Below, in pieces: positions 24,301 through 37,300 of a DNA stretch of 64,000 nucleotides; the first letter of the stretch is position 1, and every line of letters begins with the position of its first letter. Under the pieces are notes generated by a model, which saw only the letters and a program-made list of their open reading frames with translations, ran no database searches and was not told where the DNA came from. Location: contig CM068544.1 in assembly GCA_035048495.1 (NCBI GenBank), positions 15,680,138-15,744,137 on the forward strand, read 5' to 3'. The DNA is from Euptelea pleiosperma (taxonomy: Eukaryota; Streptophyta; Magnoliopsida; Ranunculales; Eupteleaceae). A program made the position numbers and the translations under genes.

Positions 24301-24984
24301 ATATATATTCGTACTATTCCCGTCCCGAATTTTTTTTCCGTAGGCCGAATTGCTAACTAGGGGGTTCAACTTAATGTTTTACAAGATTTTCATTAAGTGA
24401 AAAAATTTGTGATTTAATTTCTAAACAAAATGACTCATCCACATTTAAGAATCCATATACTAAAACAATTAACTTTGATTCATGCAAATTTTAACTTTCT
24501 AAAATGGACTTGAAGTACTTTATTGATAGAAATATTTGAGAAGACAAAAGTATACACATACATATATGAAATAATGAGCTCAACCACTAACAAGTGTTAC
24601 TAGAAAATCGAAATCAGATTCACTTGTACGTAGTGTAAAAATTACGAGGGTTTCATCTTTCATCGAAAATTAATTAAATTTACCATTCTGAAAAAATTAT
24701 AAAAAGTAGAATTGTAATAAAATAATAAAAAAATAACTAGAAACCGTTACCATCAAAATGACACTCAATACTAAGAATAGTGAATGCAGACAAATAGAAA
24801 ATAAAACTGTCGAGTTTTACAAAATAATCCATATCAAATTGAATACTTAATAAAAATAGATGAAACCAACTTTGTTGAAACTTAGACGGGTGAAGATTCT
24901 AGGAATAATTATTGTGAACTTTTATTAATTCACATGCATTTGTTTATGGTCAAATGGCACACTCCTTATTTTTATGTGTAGTCA
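24301..24984. other. AT-rich intergenic, nothing recognised
   Basis: No ORF over 60 codons with family motifs, no repeat structure. Confidence 0.5.
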
Positions 24985-24992
24985 ACTGCAGG

Positions 24993-25415
24993 CAGGGCCT
25001 TCTCGATACAAGTTGAGGCTTAAGGAGAAAACTCTATATAAGGCATTTTTTATATTTAATATATTAATATATACGTTATTAATTAAAAATTAAACTCTAT
25101 ATTATTGGAAATCTTTATATAAAAATATTATTGATAATCAAAAACTAGGAAAAAAATTTAGATGCAGAGGACTTGCTCGTGGCCCCACATAGATCATTTT
25201 GGGCCCAATGACTGCATGGATGTTCAGCCCACCTATTGGTGGATAAACACACTAAAAATCAGCTTGATTGATGATTTCTAGCCATTGGATTTACTACCCA
25301 AAAAACATGCTTGAATCCAATGGCAAGATTCATGTTCAAAAAGTACTAAAATCTATGGCTAGAGACAATCAGGGCCTTAGGTGGCCTTAATGGCCCTAAG
25401 GTAGAGCCAGCCCTG
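24993..25415. mobile_element. hAT-type MITE, 423 bp
   Basis: It begins CAGGGCC and ends AGCCCTG, with 8-bp flanks ACTGCAGG (24985-24992) and ACTGTAGG (25416-25423), 7 of 8 matching. CAGGG ends and 8-bp TSDs are hAT features. The middle shares blocks (GCATGGATGTT.AGCCCACC) with the element at 29895-30335. Confidence 0.75.
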
Positions 25416-25423
25416 ACTGTAGG

Positions 25424-26087
25424 TGTACCTAGTTAACATGACTAGAAAATATGATAGAATGTCCAAAAAAATCTCAAAATTAATAGAGAGATAAATTTAG
25501 ATCCGATGAAACTTTGACAACAAGAATCACATTATTTGGAGGTTTATAAAGTATTTTATGAGTTTTCTCCCTCAACTACGCAAGAATTTCCAAAAACGTA
25601 CATTATACAAAAAATTAATCAAACCACATAATTCATTCCGAAATTCAAAAATAATAATCAATTGTCAAATATTAACCAAACGAACATTAATCCAATAAAT
25701 CTAATTCTCCCAAATAAAATTCAAATTTAGAAAGTAAGTTAGTCTAATCTATTATTTGTGATAAATATGTTCAATTAATGTATTACATATAATAAGTTAG
25801 TTAATTATTAGAGTGCCAACTTCTGATTTACACATCAATATTCAAAATTTTATAACTACTTATCCATAAATCCAGTCAAACAAGACTTATCATTTTAGCA
25901 AATAGACTTAAAGCACTATGCTATAAAAACTAAGATGGAGGGAAACTATAGATTTTTATATGAAATAAGGAACACAAAAGGAACTTACCTAATTGAAACA
26001 AATAGTGACCTTAATACAATGTAAAACTCACAGAAAACTCATTTTCAATTGAAATGTACAAAATGTACTATTCTAAAAAGAAGACAT
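25424..26087. other. AT-rich intergenic, nothing recognised
   Basis: No motif, repeat or plausible ORF was seen. Confidence 0.5.
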
Positions 26088-26096
26088 AATTTAGAA

Positions 26097-26963
26097 GGGA
26101 ATTTTTGACATACCCCCCCATGTTATCTTTAAAATTTGACATACCCCCCCACAGTTTGAAAAAGCTGACATACCCCCCTATGACTCGGTCCACTGTCATT
26201 TAACCAGTGTTTGACCCAAGTTGACTACCTAATTTTGTATTAAAGGACGAAAGTGCCCTTGTCTTCAACATTAGATCAAGGGTTTGGGTTTAGGCCAAAA
26301 CCCATACCCCAAATCAAGCATGAAAAGAGGAGATTAAAAATAAAAATTAAAACCCATGTTGGTAAACTTGAGATTTTTTTTTGGTTTTTTGATGAATTAA
26401 GCAAATATTGAGAAGAAAGAACCCCAAAAAATAAATAAAACTCATGAATGAATGGGATTTTTTTATGAATTTTATTGTAGAATAAAATTTTAAAATTGGG
26501 AGAATCCATCTTTTCAAAATCCACATCTCAAAAGCTTAAAATATAAATTGCTTGGTCTTATTTTTCATATTTGTTAATGAAAAATTTAAAACTAAAATTG
26601 TATGCTTTGTGTTTGTTTTTTTTTTAACCTTGGGTTTTAAATTATTGCCGAAGTGGTGGCCAGCCGGCCATGAGACTCCGGTGGGTTGGTCGCCAGTGAT
26701 GGGCGGCCAACCCATTGGAATCTCTTGGCCGGCCGTCCACCACAACCGTTTGATTTGGGGTTTGGGTTTTGGCCCAAACCCTTGTTCTAAGGTTGAAGAC
26801 AAGGGCATTTTTGCCACTTAATACAAAATTTGGTAGTCAACTCTGGTCAACACTGGTCAAATGACAGTGGACTGAGTCATAGGGGGGTATGTCAACTTTT
26901 TCAAATTGTGGGGGGGTATGTCAAATTTTAAAGATAACATGGGGGGGTATGTCAAAAATTCCC
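26097..26963. mobile_element. Non-autonomous MULE with ~210-bp TIRs and perfect 9-bp TSD
   Basis: The TSD AATTTAGAA is at 26088-26096 and 26964-26972, perfect. The element begins GGGAATTTTTGACATACC and its inverted right end matches over about 210 bp with few differences. Each TIR carries three copies of TGACATACCCCCC. The length of the TIR plus the 9-bp TSD place it in Mutator-like elements. There is no transposase. The inside has a GC-rich hairpin at 26653-26743. Confidence 0.9.
26653..26743. repeat. GC-rich imperfect hairpin in the MULE core
   Basis: Arms 26653-26694 and 26702-26743 are inverted repeats of about 42 bp with a 7-base loop and some mismatches (GTGGTGG, CCGGCCA, GGGTTGG anchors). 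GC content is far above the AT-rich neighbours, suggesting captured or independently inserted DNA. Confidence 0.8.
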
Positions 26964-26972
26964 AATTTAGAA

Positions 26973-27500
26973 TTGTAATAAAATAACAAGGAAAAATATC
27001 CAAAAAGTTTTAAAATGAGAAGAATACCAAAAAATGGCAACACTAATTTTAGACAAATAGAAAATCGTACTATCGAATTTTACTAAAATGTTTTGCCAAA
27101 ATTTAAATTCTTGGTAGAATTAATTGAAACTAAAAGATTTGAAAACATTATAGAAAAATCTTTCATACTGTAAAAATTTTAAAAATTATATGATTATTTA
27201 CATACTTCTGTTTATGAATACACATGTACTAATATTTTCTAGTTAATGGAAACAATAACAGTGTGATCTATGGGCCTAGATCTGTAGGCCTAAACAGAAG
27301 TATTTAACTACAAATAAAACTCTCAAATATATGAAAACTTATGGGACACTAGATCTATGGGCCTAAATAGAACTCTCAAAAATATACTTCGTCCAGGGCA
27401 TCAATGTAAAAAGAAGTAACTATTTCTCATCGAGGGTCCTTAGCCGTGTGAAGGAGCTAATTCCATATTTCCAACCTTGAGGTCAAGGTTGTCGTTAAGG
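26973..27500. other. AT-rich sequence with a short direct repeat, ending in a Gypsy-like PPT
   Basis: GATCTATGGGCCTAGA and GATCTATGGGCCTAAA (about 27260 and 27350) are direct repeats with a shared CTCTCAAA.ATAT tail. The last 90 bp resemble a Gypsy pol 3' end before the PPT GGGGAGGGGAA (27499-27509). Confidence 0.4.
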
Positions 27501-27509
27501 GGAGGGGAA

Positions 27510-28470
27510 TGATGCAATTCTAATCTAAAACAGAGTAGGAGTGAAGAGTCCAAGTTAGATTTGATTGTTGTTGTCGCGGGTGTCGAAGAGTCTATGTTAA
27601 ATAGGAGTTTTAGTTGTTTGTTTTGTTGGAATGTTTTATTAAAAACAAATATTTAATGAAACAATTTTAAATGCTTTAATTTCTTTTGTAAATGTTTTGA
27701 TAATTCATTGTTTAACGTACATGCACCTTTGAAACAAATTTGTTGCATTTGATTTATATGCATGCACCTTTAAAGTACATGCACTTTGAGATTGAATTTA
27801 TCTTTGAATTAATTGGGTTCATGTATTTCAAATGAATTTTGAGTTTTTAACATGGGAAACTCTTGTAGAAATAGGTTAGCTTTAATGTTATTTCAAAGCT
27901 TATTAGAGAGTTTTGAGAGTCGTTTAAGTTACCTAAGAGTTATAGGTTCACTTAAGGCCTAATTAAAGGTATTTGGTAACTCATTTGCTAACCTTTGGAG
28001 GTCTATATAAAGCCACCAAAGTGCTAAAACGAAAATGCACTTGGAGATTAGCATTTGAAGAGCTTAAGTAGTTCTTTCAAATATCAAAGCTTTTTTTTTT
28101 TTTAGTTTAAGATCAAAGTTCTTATTTTCTTGACTTTTGATTTTTTATTTGGGCATTCGGTAAAAGAGATTATGTTCTCGGGTCTTCGTGTGCTGTGCAA
28201 GTACTAGAAAAGACTTGGAAAGGGTCCTGGCTTGGTTGAATCCCAGAGATAGGGCTGTCGTTAATCTCTTGTACATTTTGGGAGGCTTCAACTATCTTCA
28301 TGAAGCGTTTGCGCGCCTCTAAGCCTTGATTCGGATTCACTGTTTTATCGTCATCGTAATTTTCAACATTTTGTAATCGGTTCGGTATCGGTTCTACAAC
28401 TTCTACTTTATTGTCTATTTTTCTAACATGTTTTCCTTCGATGTCGTGCTTTTTCCAAGGCAAGGTAAGT
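27510..28470 (+). mobile_element. Possible Gypsy-type 3' LTR
   Basis: It starts TGATGCAATTC directly after the PPT GGGGAGGGGAA and has a TATATAAAGC box near 28008. The end was not defined and no TSD could be tested. A 97-codon minus ORF inside it (28170-28463) has no family match that I know. Confidence 0.35.
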
Positions 28471-29168
28471 AGGAGTTGGCTGTTGTTTTTTCCCTTTATA
28501 AATGTAATTCCATATGTAGCAAAGGAATTATCGAAGAATATTGCAGAGAATTAGTGGAGGTTCATTCCCTTAGAAGAGAACTCTTTTTGTCCCTTCTTCT
28601 TTTATCTCTTTTTTAATTTGAGACCTAACACAATCGTATCCTTTTTTGTCGAGTTATCCATGGGGTAGTATTTCCCAAAAAATATTTAATCGGTCAATTT
28701 TTTTTCCAAAAATATTTAATTTTCCAAAAAAAAATTCCCTTTAATATCTAATGACCAAATGCTACCAAATAAAGGAAAAACAAGGCTTCGCTGCTTCAAA
28801 TATTCTACATATTGAATGATTACTACCCGCACAGGATGCAGCAAGAGTAAAATACGTCAGAGGTGTTTGGTGGAATGAGAAGCCCCCCCCCCTCCATGTA
28901 AGGCCGCCAAATCTCAAAAAAGTTAAAGTATTTTTATTAATATATATATTTTTTTGAAAAAGGGCCCCATCTGTCCATCAGTGTCAAGCCCCTCTAATCA
29001 CACTTTTTCTCTGTGCTACAACAGCACAACTTACAAAAAAATAGAAAAAGAAACGTCTTTTTAAGTTTTTAACTCAAGTGTAGGGGTATTTTCATAAAAT
29101 AAATTCTTTGTTTAAAAAAAAGTTCCATCAAAAGAAACCTAAAAGACATAAAAAAACATTTCTAGGTT
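28471..29168. other. AT-rich intergenic, nothing recognised
   Basis: Homopolymer runs (C10 near 28885, A and T runs) but no gene or repeat unit. Confidence 0.5.
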
Positions 29169-29176
29169 TTATTTTT

Positions 29177-29548
29177 AGGGTCGGGCTCGGGGGACACATT
29201 TTTGACCCCCATTTTTTACACCTATTTTGGCGTACCCACATAGAAGATGGAATCAATGGCTGATTTTTGGCGAGGAGATCATCCTCACAAATATTCAAAT
29301 CATTCTGATATTCATAGACTGGTTTAGATGCTGAAGAATTATGGACCATCGATTTTTACCGTGTAACTTCAAAATGACATTTGATGGGGTTAGAAATTTT
29401 AGAATGGGCTGATTTTTTGTTGGGGTGATCTATATGGTGAGGAGATCATCCCCACCAAAAATCAATCATTGATTCATCCCCTATGTGGGTACGCCAAAAT
29501 GTGTGTCGATAATGGGGGTAAAAAATGGGAGTTCCCCGAGCCCAACCC
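29177..29548. mobile_element. hAT-like MITE with ~110-bp TIRs, 8-bp TSD TTATTTTT
   Basis: The left end AGGGTCGGGCTCGGGG pairs with the right end CCCCGAGCCCAACCC. The inverted match continues through TTTTGGCGTACCCACATAG for about 110 bp. The flanks TTATTTTT (29169-29176, 29549-29556) are identical. The AT-rich TSD lowers the certainty of the exact boundary. Confidence 0.75.
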
Positions 29549-29894
29549 TTATTTTTACCTCTATTTTTCTTTCTCTACATCGATCCTTCTTCGAGTATTG
29601 AAGGACAAACTCGTTTATTCTTTGTCTACAAACTCCAAAAACTATCTTCAAGCGTTGAAGGCTCAAAACAAAATGGTTTTGACCGTTATGCGACTGTAAA
29701 TCTCTTCAAAATCGAGATTTTTGCTCCATATTCAGGTACGTACTAATAATAATCATCCTTTCTTCTTTGATTTATCTATCTATGGTTGAATTTCTTAAAA
29801 AAAAATAAAAAGGTTCTTAGTTTTAAATAAAGAATAGGGTTGTGATGTAACAAGGTATACTTGAGATCTTTTCAAATGCAGGAGGGGCATTTTT

Positions 29895-30335
29895 GTTAGT
29901 CACCGGTGCCATCTGGGCCCACTGACCGCATGGATGTTTAGCCCACCCCTTAGTAGACATCACACCAAAATCAGCTTGTTTGATGCTTTTGAGCCGTTGG
30001 TTTTAGTACTAAAAAACATGATTGCATTCAACAGCTATAAAAATGCCTTAAAAAGTGCTAAAACCTAATGGTTATAGATTACCAATCAGGGTGATTTTTG
30101 GTGTGTATATCCACCAAGGGGTGGGATAAACATCCATGCGGTCAATGGGCCCACTTGACAGTGGTGAGTAAATTTTCTATCGTACAAAAACAAGAAAAAT
30201 GATGTTTAAATAAGTACTTTTCTATCATATAAATTTAAATTTTTAACTAATTTTAATTTATATTAATATTTTAAATAAAAGGCCCCATTTAAAGTTTTCG
30301 CCTTAAGCCTCAACTTGTACTAAGACGGCCCTAAT
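29895..30335. mobile_element. Composite MITE: foldback inside an hAT-like element
   Basis: Inverted arms with the core GGGCCCACTGACCGCATGG lie at about 29917-29935 and 30143-30162, extending about 75 bp each. The right flank to 30335 (CTTAAGCCTCAACTTGTA then GGCCCT) is the reverse of the start of the hAT MITE at 24993. No TSD was found. Probably one MITE family carrying another. Confidence 0.55.
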
Positions 30336-30722
30336 CATAACATGCACCAATAAATAGTTGAGAACTTGAGACCACTCAACCGGTTGCCAACATCATTTCA
30401 AACAGCTAAGATTATCGTTGGTGTAAACATTGATGAGTTCATTTGATTTCAAGGACTTGAACTTGTTCTGGTCTAGAACTGTTGGAGTAAAACAAGTTGG
30501 TCAAGAGCTAATCAAAAGCCATACCGAATTTCAAATCTCAACAGGTTCAGTGGATCGTCTTTCAACTGGTTGATAGGCCAAACCCAAGCCCATTTGGTTA
30601 CTTGTATTTGAAGAATTCTCGAGGAAAAACTTCTCACGACTCGATTGCCAACCGATACCCAACACCGTAGATTGAAACGTTGAGATTAGTGACTGACATA
30701 AGTATTTAACATTTGCAACGTA

Positions 30723-31026
30723 GGCCTTGCTTGGTAGCACTACAAACATTTGCGGCATTTGTGTGTGCTTGGTGGCACAAGATCCAAGAAATATTTGCAT
30801 TAGACCCAATCATTTTTTTGCCAAAAAGTGGCTACAAACAATAGGCAAATGAATCTCTGAGTCTCCCTTGGTCTCCCCCAACAACTCTCCTCTCCCCAAC
30901 TATACGAATATTGTGGGGAACTAGGTCTGTTTCGGTTCCAGCCTCACCGAAGTAGGTAGGGCTGGGTGAGAAACGGTCCCCCAACAAATGTTGTCATTGT
31001 AAACAGACAGGATACCAAGCAGGGCC
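30723..31026. mobile_element. hAT-like MITE, short TIRs
   Basis: GGCCTTGCTTGGTA (30723 on) is inverted at TACCAAGCAGGGCC (to 31026), with AACATTTG/CAAATGTT just inside. No clean TSD was found. It lies 226 bp beyond the CDK5RAP3 stop codon, so it could overlap the 3' UTR. Confidence 0.45.
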
Positions 31027-31251
31027 ATAGTGTTTAACATTTATAATATAGTGATGCTCGTTACATGATAAAATATGATGGATGGGACTTGTGCAAACCC
31101 TAAAATTGAAGGCACTTTGGTCACCAATATAACTCAATGGGAAAGATCTCAAGATTTTAAATGACCGCAAAATCAACTATGTATAAATTTGGTGGGAAAC
31201 ACAAAGTATTACTTCTCATTTATGATTAGTTGCTCTAGCAAACATTCGACT

Positions 31252-31383
31252 TTATATGATAATGCTACTACTTAATAAGGTGTTAATCTCCCCTATAATA
31301 TTCACAGGCCTTCCATCAAACATGGATGACAGAGTACTCTCGCAGAGCTTCTTCAGCTCCCTAGTTTTTGCCAGTGCTGCTTC
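31252..31383 (-). CDS. CDK5RAP3: CDK5RAP3 last coding exon
   Basis: It encodes [20 protein letters not shown] and then [20 protein letters not shown] before a short tail and TAA (31252-31254). The acceptor ATGGCAG is at 31384. No clear AATAAA polyadenylation signal was seen in the next 70 bases. Confidence 0.92.
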   Translation of the reverse strand, partial: EAALAKTRELKKLCESTLSSMFDGRPVNIIGEINTLLSSSIII

Positions 31384-34300
31384 CTGCCATGCAAACAACA
31401 TTCTCAGTACTCTGAACTGAAATCAATCTGATAATTAGTTCGTGAATTGTAAAGAAAAAGCAATTAGTACGAATGGAACAACACTCGAAACATTTTAAGG
31501 AAAGGGATCTGAAACCAGAACTTCTAAATAGTTATATTCAAGACAGAAAGAAAATCACTAAATATAAAAAGTTGAAAAAGGAGAAATAATTAAGAAAAAT
31601 ATATTTAATTATTTGAACCAGTTAGGTGTTGCTGTGCTGCAACACATGTATGAGTCCGTCTAAATCTACTCCTGTTTCTTACTTTCTATTCTTATTCTTG
31701 TTGGTGGGGCCCATACAGAAATCATATTGGAAAATCAAGTGTACAGTGGGTTTATACATCAAAAAGAAAATAAAAATAAAAATTGTACAGTGAGTTTTCC
31801 ATACCTTGGGGATCATCCTTACAAAAAATCAGTCCATTCCAACATTCCTAACATCATGAAAATTTGACTTGAAGTTGAAAAAGTCAGACCGTCCAATTAA
31901 ACCGTGGTGAATTTTTCATACGTTTAGTGATGTCAGAATGGACTGGATCTTAGTGATGATAATCACCATGGTGAAGACAACTAGCTGTACAGTTCAAATG
32001 TCCAATGCGATCTCCTTGTGATCCCACCAACGAGAGAGTGAGACCATAGTAGACTTTTTTTTTTTTGATAAGGTCGAAATGCATTAATGAAGAAGAACGA
32101 TGCAAGCAAAGGAAGAGGTATTTTGATAAGGTCAGACGGACTCATCAAGTATAACTTAAATGTATTTTGAGTAATATTTAATATTAGTTGAGACATCAAA
32201 ACAAATGAATACTAGGTTTTTATTCTATCATGAAATGTAGCAAATAATATGATACAATCATAATAGAGCAATTAATGCAGTAATGCATGATTATGCTGTA
32301 AAAGAGAGTTAGACAAAATACATCCATGCCATGTAGCAAAAGAGGAAACCGAAAACTGTCTTCCCTGGTTCCCATTTCAATATAAAAAGAACCCAGAAAA
32401 GGTGGAAAACTATAGAAACAGAGAGTGGTGCAGAGAAAAATCCATTCTGATTTCAATCTGAAAACAGAAAAAAATTTAGAGAGAAAATGAGTGATGTTTA
32501 CAACTGCGATTTTTGGAATTATTAGTGGCTGCGATTTATGGAAAAAATGACTTGGATATAAGGCCTGTGCCATGAGATTCTTGGTAGTGTATATGGGATA
32601 TTCCCATGAATAGTTGATGTTTAGAAGCTGGGTTTGATGATCTGGGCATTGGGAGTAAGTTCTGGTCAACGCCTAAACCAATAAATGGCTGTACGATGCC
32701 TTCATCTGCAATCTTGATATAGAGGGAGGTCAGGATGAACTATGGATAAGAGAAAGAGACCAGAGAGGTAGTCCATGGTTCCGGGAGAAGGGAAAGGAAG
32801 GCCCCTTTGGCCTACATCTGCCATCCTCTCTTATACGCGGGACGAAGGGAAGCCATTGCGCCAGTCACATCTACTCCGCATCAGCTTTCTCTTTATATCA
32901 GAATGCTTGCAATTTTTATGGTACGAGATTACTTGTAAGATACAAGGTTTTCTTGTCAATGTACATGCATTGGATTTTGTGTCAAAATCTAGGTGTCAAC
33001 TCCCTCTCTCCCATGTATTCACCAAACATGGTGTAGCAACATTTTAGTGTGTTCTTCATCTTTTGGGATGAGAAGTATCATTGGAGATGATGCCTTCTTA
33101 ACGTGTTTCTCTTCCCGCTTGAGACTGAATTCTGAAAACTCTCTTATGTTAGAACTAGGCAGACGTAACGTATTTACGCCTTTGTGGGTATTTTCTAGGA
33201 TATGCTTAGTAACTTATGTTAGAATTTTGAGACATTAGCCCCCTGCCTAGTAGGGCGCATCAGGTTGCAAGGGTGGCTTATCAAGCAACACTTGTCCTAG
33301 TTTTTGAATCTGGTGTCTTGCCCAATCCACTTTAGACGAGGCAGACCTTTCTATTGACTATAAAAGAAACTCTTAGGTTAAGAATCTTAAGATGCCTGTC
33401 ATGAGTACGAAGCAAATTCACAAGGTGAAGTTTTCCTTTGGTTACACTTGCGTCTTTTCGTTAAAGTGTAATTAGGCGTTGCACTGAGGTGTTTATTCTA
33501 TGATTGCTTGTGAATATTAAGTTGCGACTCCTAAGACCAAAAGGCGAGGGGGCATATCCTGGGAAGGAAAATCCCATGCTATCTTAAAGTCTGAAAAGAA
33601 TACCGACCATACAGCGCTAACCACTTTGCAATGTATCAAGAGGTGGTCACCGACTCTCCGCTCTGCTTGCACATCAAGCAATGATCTACAATAATAACCC
33701 TTCTAACAATGAGATGATCATATAGCCGTATAGCCGTACAGAAAAGTACAGCCGATGATCTACAACGAGATGGTCGTACAGCCGATGATCTACAATGAGA
33801 TGGTCGTATAGCCGATGATCTACAACCACATGAAAAATGCAATCTTTAACGGCACTTTGGATCCCCACACAAAAGAGTCAGGATATGCATCCCTATCTGA
33901 CTTAGACAGGTAGTCATAAAAAGAGCTGACTGAAAAACATTTGTTCCTTGTCCACCTCCAAATACGTCTATCCGACTCTGATAAGGTAATAACACAATCC
34001 TGCAATTGAGACAATAAACGAGACATGTCGCCTATCTCCCAGTCATTGAGGCTTCTTCTGAATCCGAAACTCTAGTCTCTCTCATCCCCATTCTGTACAT
34101 AACAGGTCCTAACTGAACAATTCTTCCTATTAGATATCAAGAACAGAGCCGGAAATTGAAATTCCTCTATTAAAGGCACATCTCTACACCACCTGTCTTC
34201 CCAAAATCTAACCATGTCTCCGATTCCAACCTTGAATTTCACTCCATTAGAGAATTTTGAGGCTACCTTCATAATCCCCTCCAAACATTGCACCCATATG

Positions 34301-37300
34301 TCGTCACTACCGGTCTTCTATCCCATCCGAACTCCAACGCCCCGTACTTCCCTTCCATGCCTTTCCTCCATAAGCTAGTAACCTCCTCTCCAAATCTCCA
34401 TAGCCATTGCCCCCATCAACGCTTCATTCATTACAGAGATCTTTCTGATCCCTAATCCCCCTCGAGCTTTAGAACTACTCACCTTCCCCCAATCCACAAG
34501 ATGAAACTTACTTTTATTCTCACTATCATGCCACAAGAAATCCCTTATAATCTTTTCTAATCCCCTAGCCACACTACTCGGAATTGCAAACAAAGACATG
34601 TTGTAATAAATGGGCAAACTAGAAAAGCAATGCTTTATAAGGACTAGTTTACCTCCTTTAGAAAGGTATTTCGACTTCCACAACGCCAATCGGCTCTGAA
34701 ATCTCTCATAGATAGGGTCCCACAAGGACTCCAATCTGTAGCTGGCTCCCAAAGGGAGACCCAAATACCGAGTTAGTAAGGAATCCAAGCCACACCCTAA
34801 CAAGGAAGCCAAGCTAGTTAAATTCTCCACTGCCCCCACTTCGAAAATCTTACTCTTCCCCAGATTAATCCGTAATCCAGAAAAAGCCTCAAAGCAAATC
34901 AGCGGCCCTTTTAAAAATCCTACCTGAGCCGGATCGAAACCTAGGAAAATGAGAGTATCGTCCGCAAATTGTAGGTGCGAAATCGGCGGAACAGAAGAAG
35001 CCACCTAGAATCCAGCCAACTCCCCCACTTCCACTGCTTTGGACACCATCCTCCCTAGAGCTTCTGCTACTACTATATGCTATCATGTAAGCCGTATAGC
35101 CGTATTATACAATATATGGTAGATGTGTTAGTTATTGCTTGTAAGGGCATACTTGTCCACTTTCAATATTTTAGACTCGTATAAACAATAAACTACAGAG
35201 ACATGTATTCTACATGCTCTTTACCCTAATTACTCTCTTCTCTCTCCTCTTTTTCTCTCTCTCTCTCGTTCTAACCCTAGAAACCCTAGATTCAACTTGG
35301 TATCAGAGCCGAATAGATCGGAATTTGTGTTCTTTGATCCAGGAAGGAAGATCAGCAACTTCAGAACCAGGAGCGCAAGATTCAGGTGCTGACGTCATGT
35401 TGACATCATCAGGATGTACGGACGACGTCAGCAGCCATAGGTCATCTGACCCCGAAACTTCAGATCCTAGTAGATCTCGATTTTATAAGATTTATGGTAT
35501 TTATCTCAATTTTTTCTGATGTTGTCTTGATGCTCAAATCTTGAATCTCGTTCTTGGTGGAAAACGAACTCGTTTTTCGTTTTTTCTTGATTCCTCTCAA
35601 ATCTGCCAATTTTTTTATGTTTCTTGCTTCTATTTAGGACGTTTTGTGATTACCTACTCATAGAACCAAATTGGATCCCAAAGCTCTTAAGTGTATTTTC
35701 TTAGGATACTCCTTTACCCACAAAGGATACAAATGTTTTCATCCTTTGTCTGGTAGAAGGTTTGTATCCCTAGATGTCACTTTTTGGGAGAACACCTCTT
35801 CTTCTCTCGGTCCTCTCATCAGGGGGAGAAGTCTACAGGTAATGAGAGTCCCTCTATACCTCTTCCTTACCCTCTTCCTTGTCCTCTTCCGTATCCTACA
35901 CCTCTTATATCTCTTGTGGACAATACTATTCCACAAGACTATAGTGTTAGGAGTCGGGGGGAGTTAAAGGTCTATAGCTAAAAAGGGAAGGCCACAGTTG
36001 CTCCATGTCCAGAGGCACCAGTTGCACCTTCCTCGGATCCAAGTATTGTTCCTATTCCTGATCCTGTTATTGAGGTTTCCAATCTTGATACTCCTATTGC
36101 TCTCTGGAAGGGTGTCAAGAGTTGTACTCAACACCCACTAAGTAATTTTGTGTCATATGATGCCTGTCTCCCTCTTACAGATCGTATGTCACCTCTCTAT
36201 CCACTATTCCATTACCTTCCTTTGTAGCAGAAGGTTTGAGACACCCTAAGTGGAAGGCAGCAATGGTTGAAGAGACGAGAGCACTGGAGAAAAACAATAC
36301 ATGGGAATTGGTTGAGTTGCCTAAAGGGAAGAAGCCTATAGGAAGCCGATACAGTCAAGTACAAAGCAGATGGGTCAGTTGAAAGATACAAAGCATGGTT
36401 GGTAGCTAAAGGGTATTCACAAACCTATGGCATAGACTATGTGGAAACCTTTGCCCCTATAGCAAAGTTGAATTCCATAAGGATCCTCATATCCCTTGCA
36501 GCAAATCAGTCCTGGCCCTCATATCAACTTGATGTGAAGAACGCCTTCCTTCGTGGGGATTTGAAGGATGAGGTATACATGACTCCACCTCCATCAGGAA
36601 AAGAAGATAAAGTGTGCAGACTGAATAAGTCCTTGTATGGACTCAAATAGTCTCCTCGAGGATGGTTCGAAAGATTCACTAAAGTAGTGAAGACATTGGG
36701 TTTCTCTCAAAGTCAGGCAGACGACACTCTCTTTGTGAAGCATTGTGGGAAGAACACGACAATCATCATCATTTATGTCGATGACATAATTATAACTGGA
36801 AATGATGAGGTTGAGATCTCCAAGTTAAAGAAATACTTAGCTAGGGAATTTGAGATCAAAGATTTGGGGTCCCTAAAGTACTTCCTAGGGATAGAAGTAG
36901 CAAAATCTAGAAAAGGGATTTTCATATCTCAAAGCAAGTATGTTCTTGACCTACTTAGAGAAATAGGAAAGTTGGGAGTCAAGACCAGTTGACACACCTA
37001 TTGAGTAGAATCATAGGTTAAGTAAATCGACTGGTGAGCTATTGGAAGATGTTGCCAGCTTTAGAGGCTAGTTGGGAGATTGATCTATCTCTTCTTGACT
37101 AGACCAGACATTGCCTATGCTGTCAGTGTTATCAGTCAGTACATGCATTCGCCAAGGGATATTCATCTGGAAGCAGCGTATAGGATTCTGAGATATCTCA
37201 AATCCTCTCCTGGTAAGGGGTCATATGGGGGTTGAGTCCTACACAAATGCTGATTGGGCAGGTGCTAAGGACGACAAAAGATCTACTTCCGGCTACTGTA

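Noticed and set aside
26276..26821. ORFs on both strands with similar Trp/Pro/Gly-rich segments
   Set aside because: The similarity comes from the inverted repeat of the MULE hairpin, not from coding.
28170..28463. 97-codon minus ORF
   Set aside because: No family motif and it lies in a probable LTR; treated as chance.
29560..29745. Possible 5' UTR exon with a donor-like CAGGTACGT on the plus strand
   Set aside because: No downstream exon or coding sequence could be found; a single donor-like site is weak evidence.
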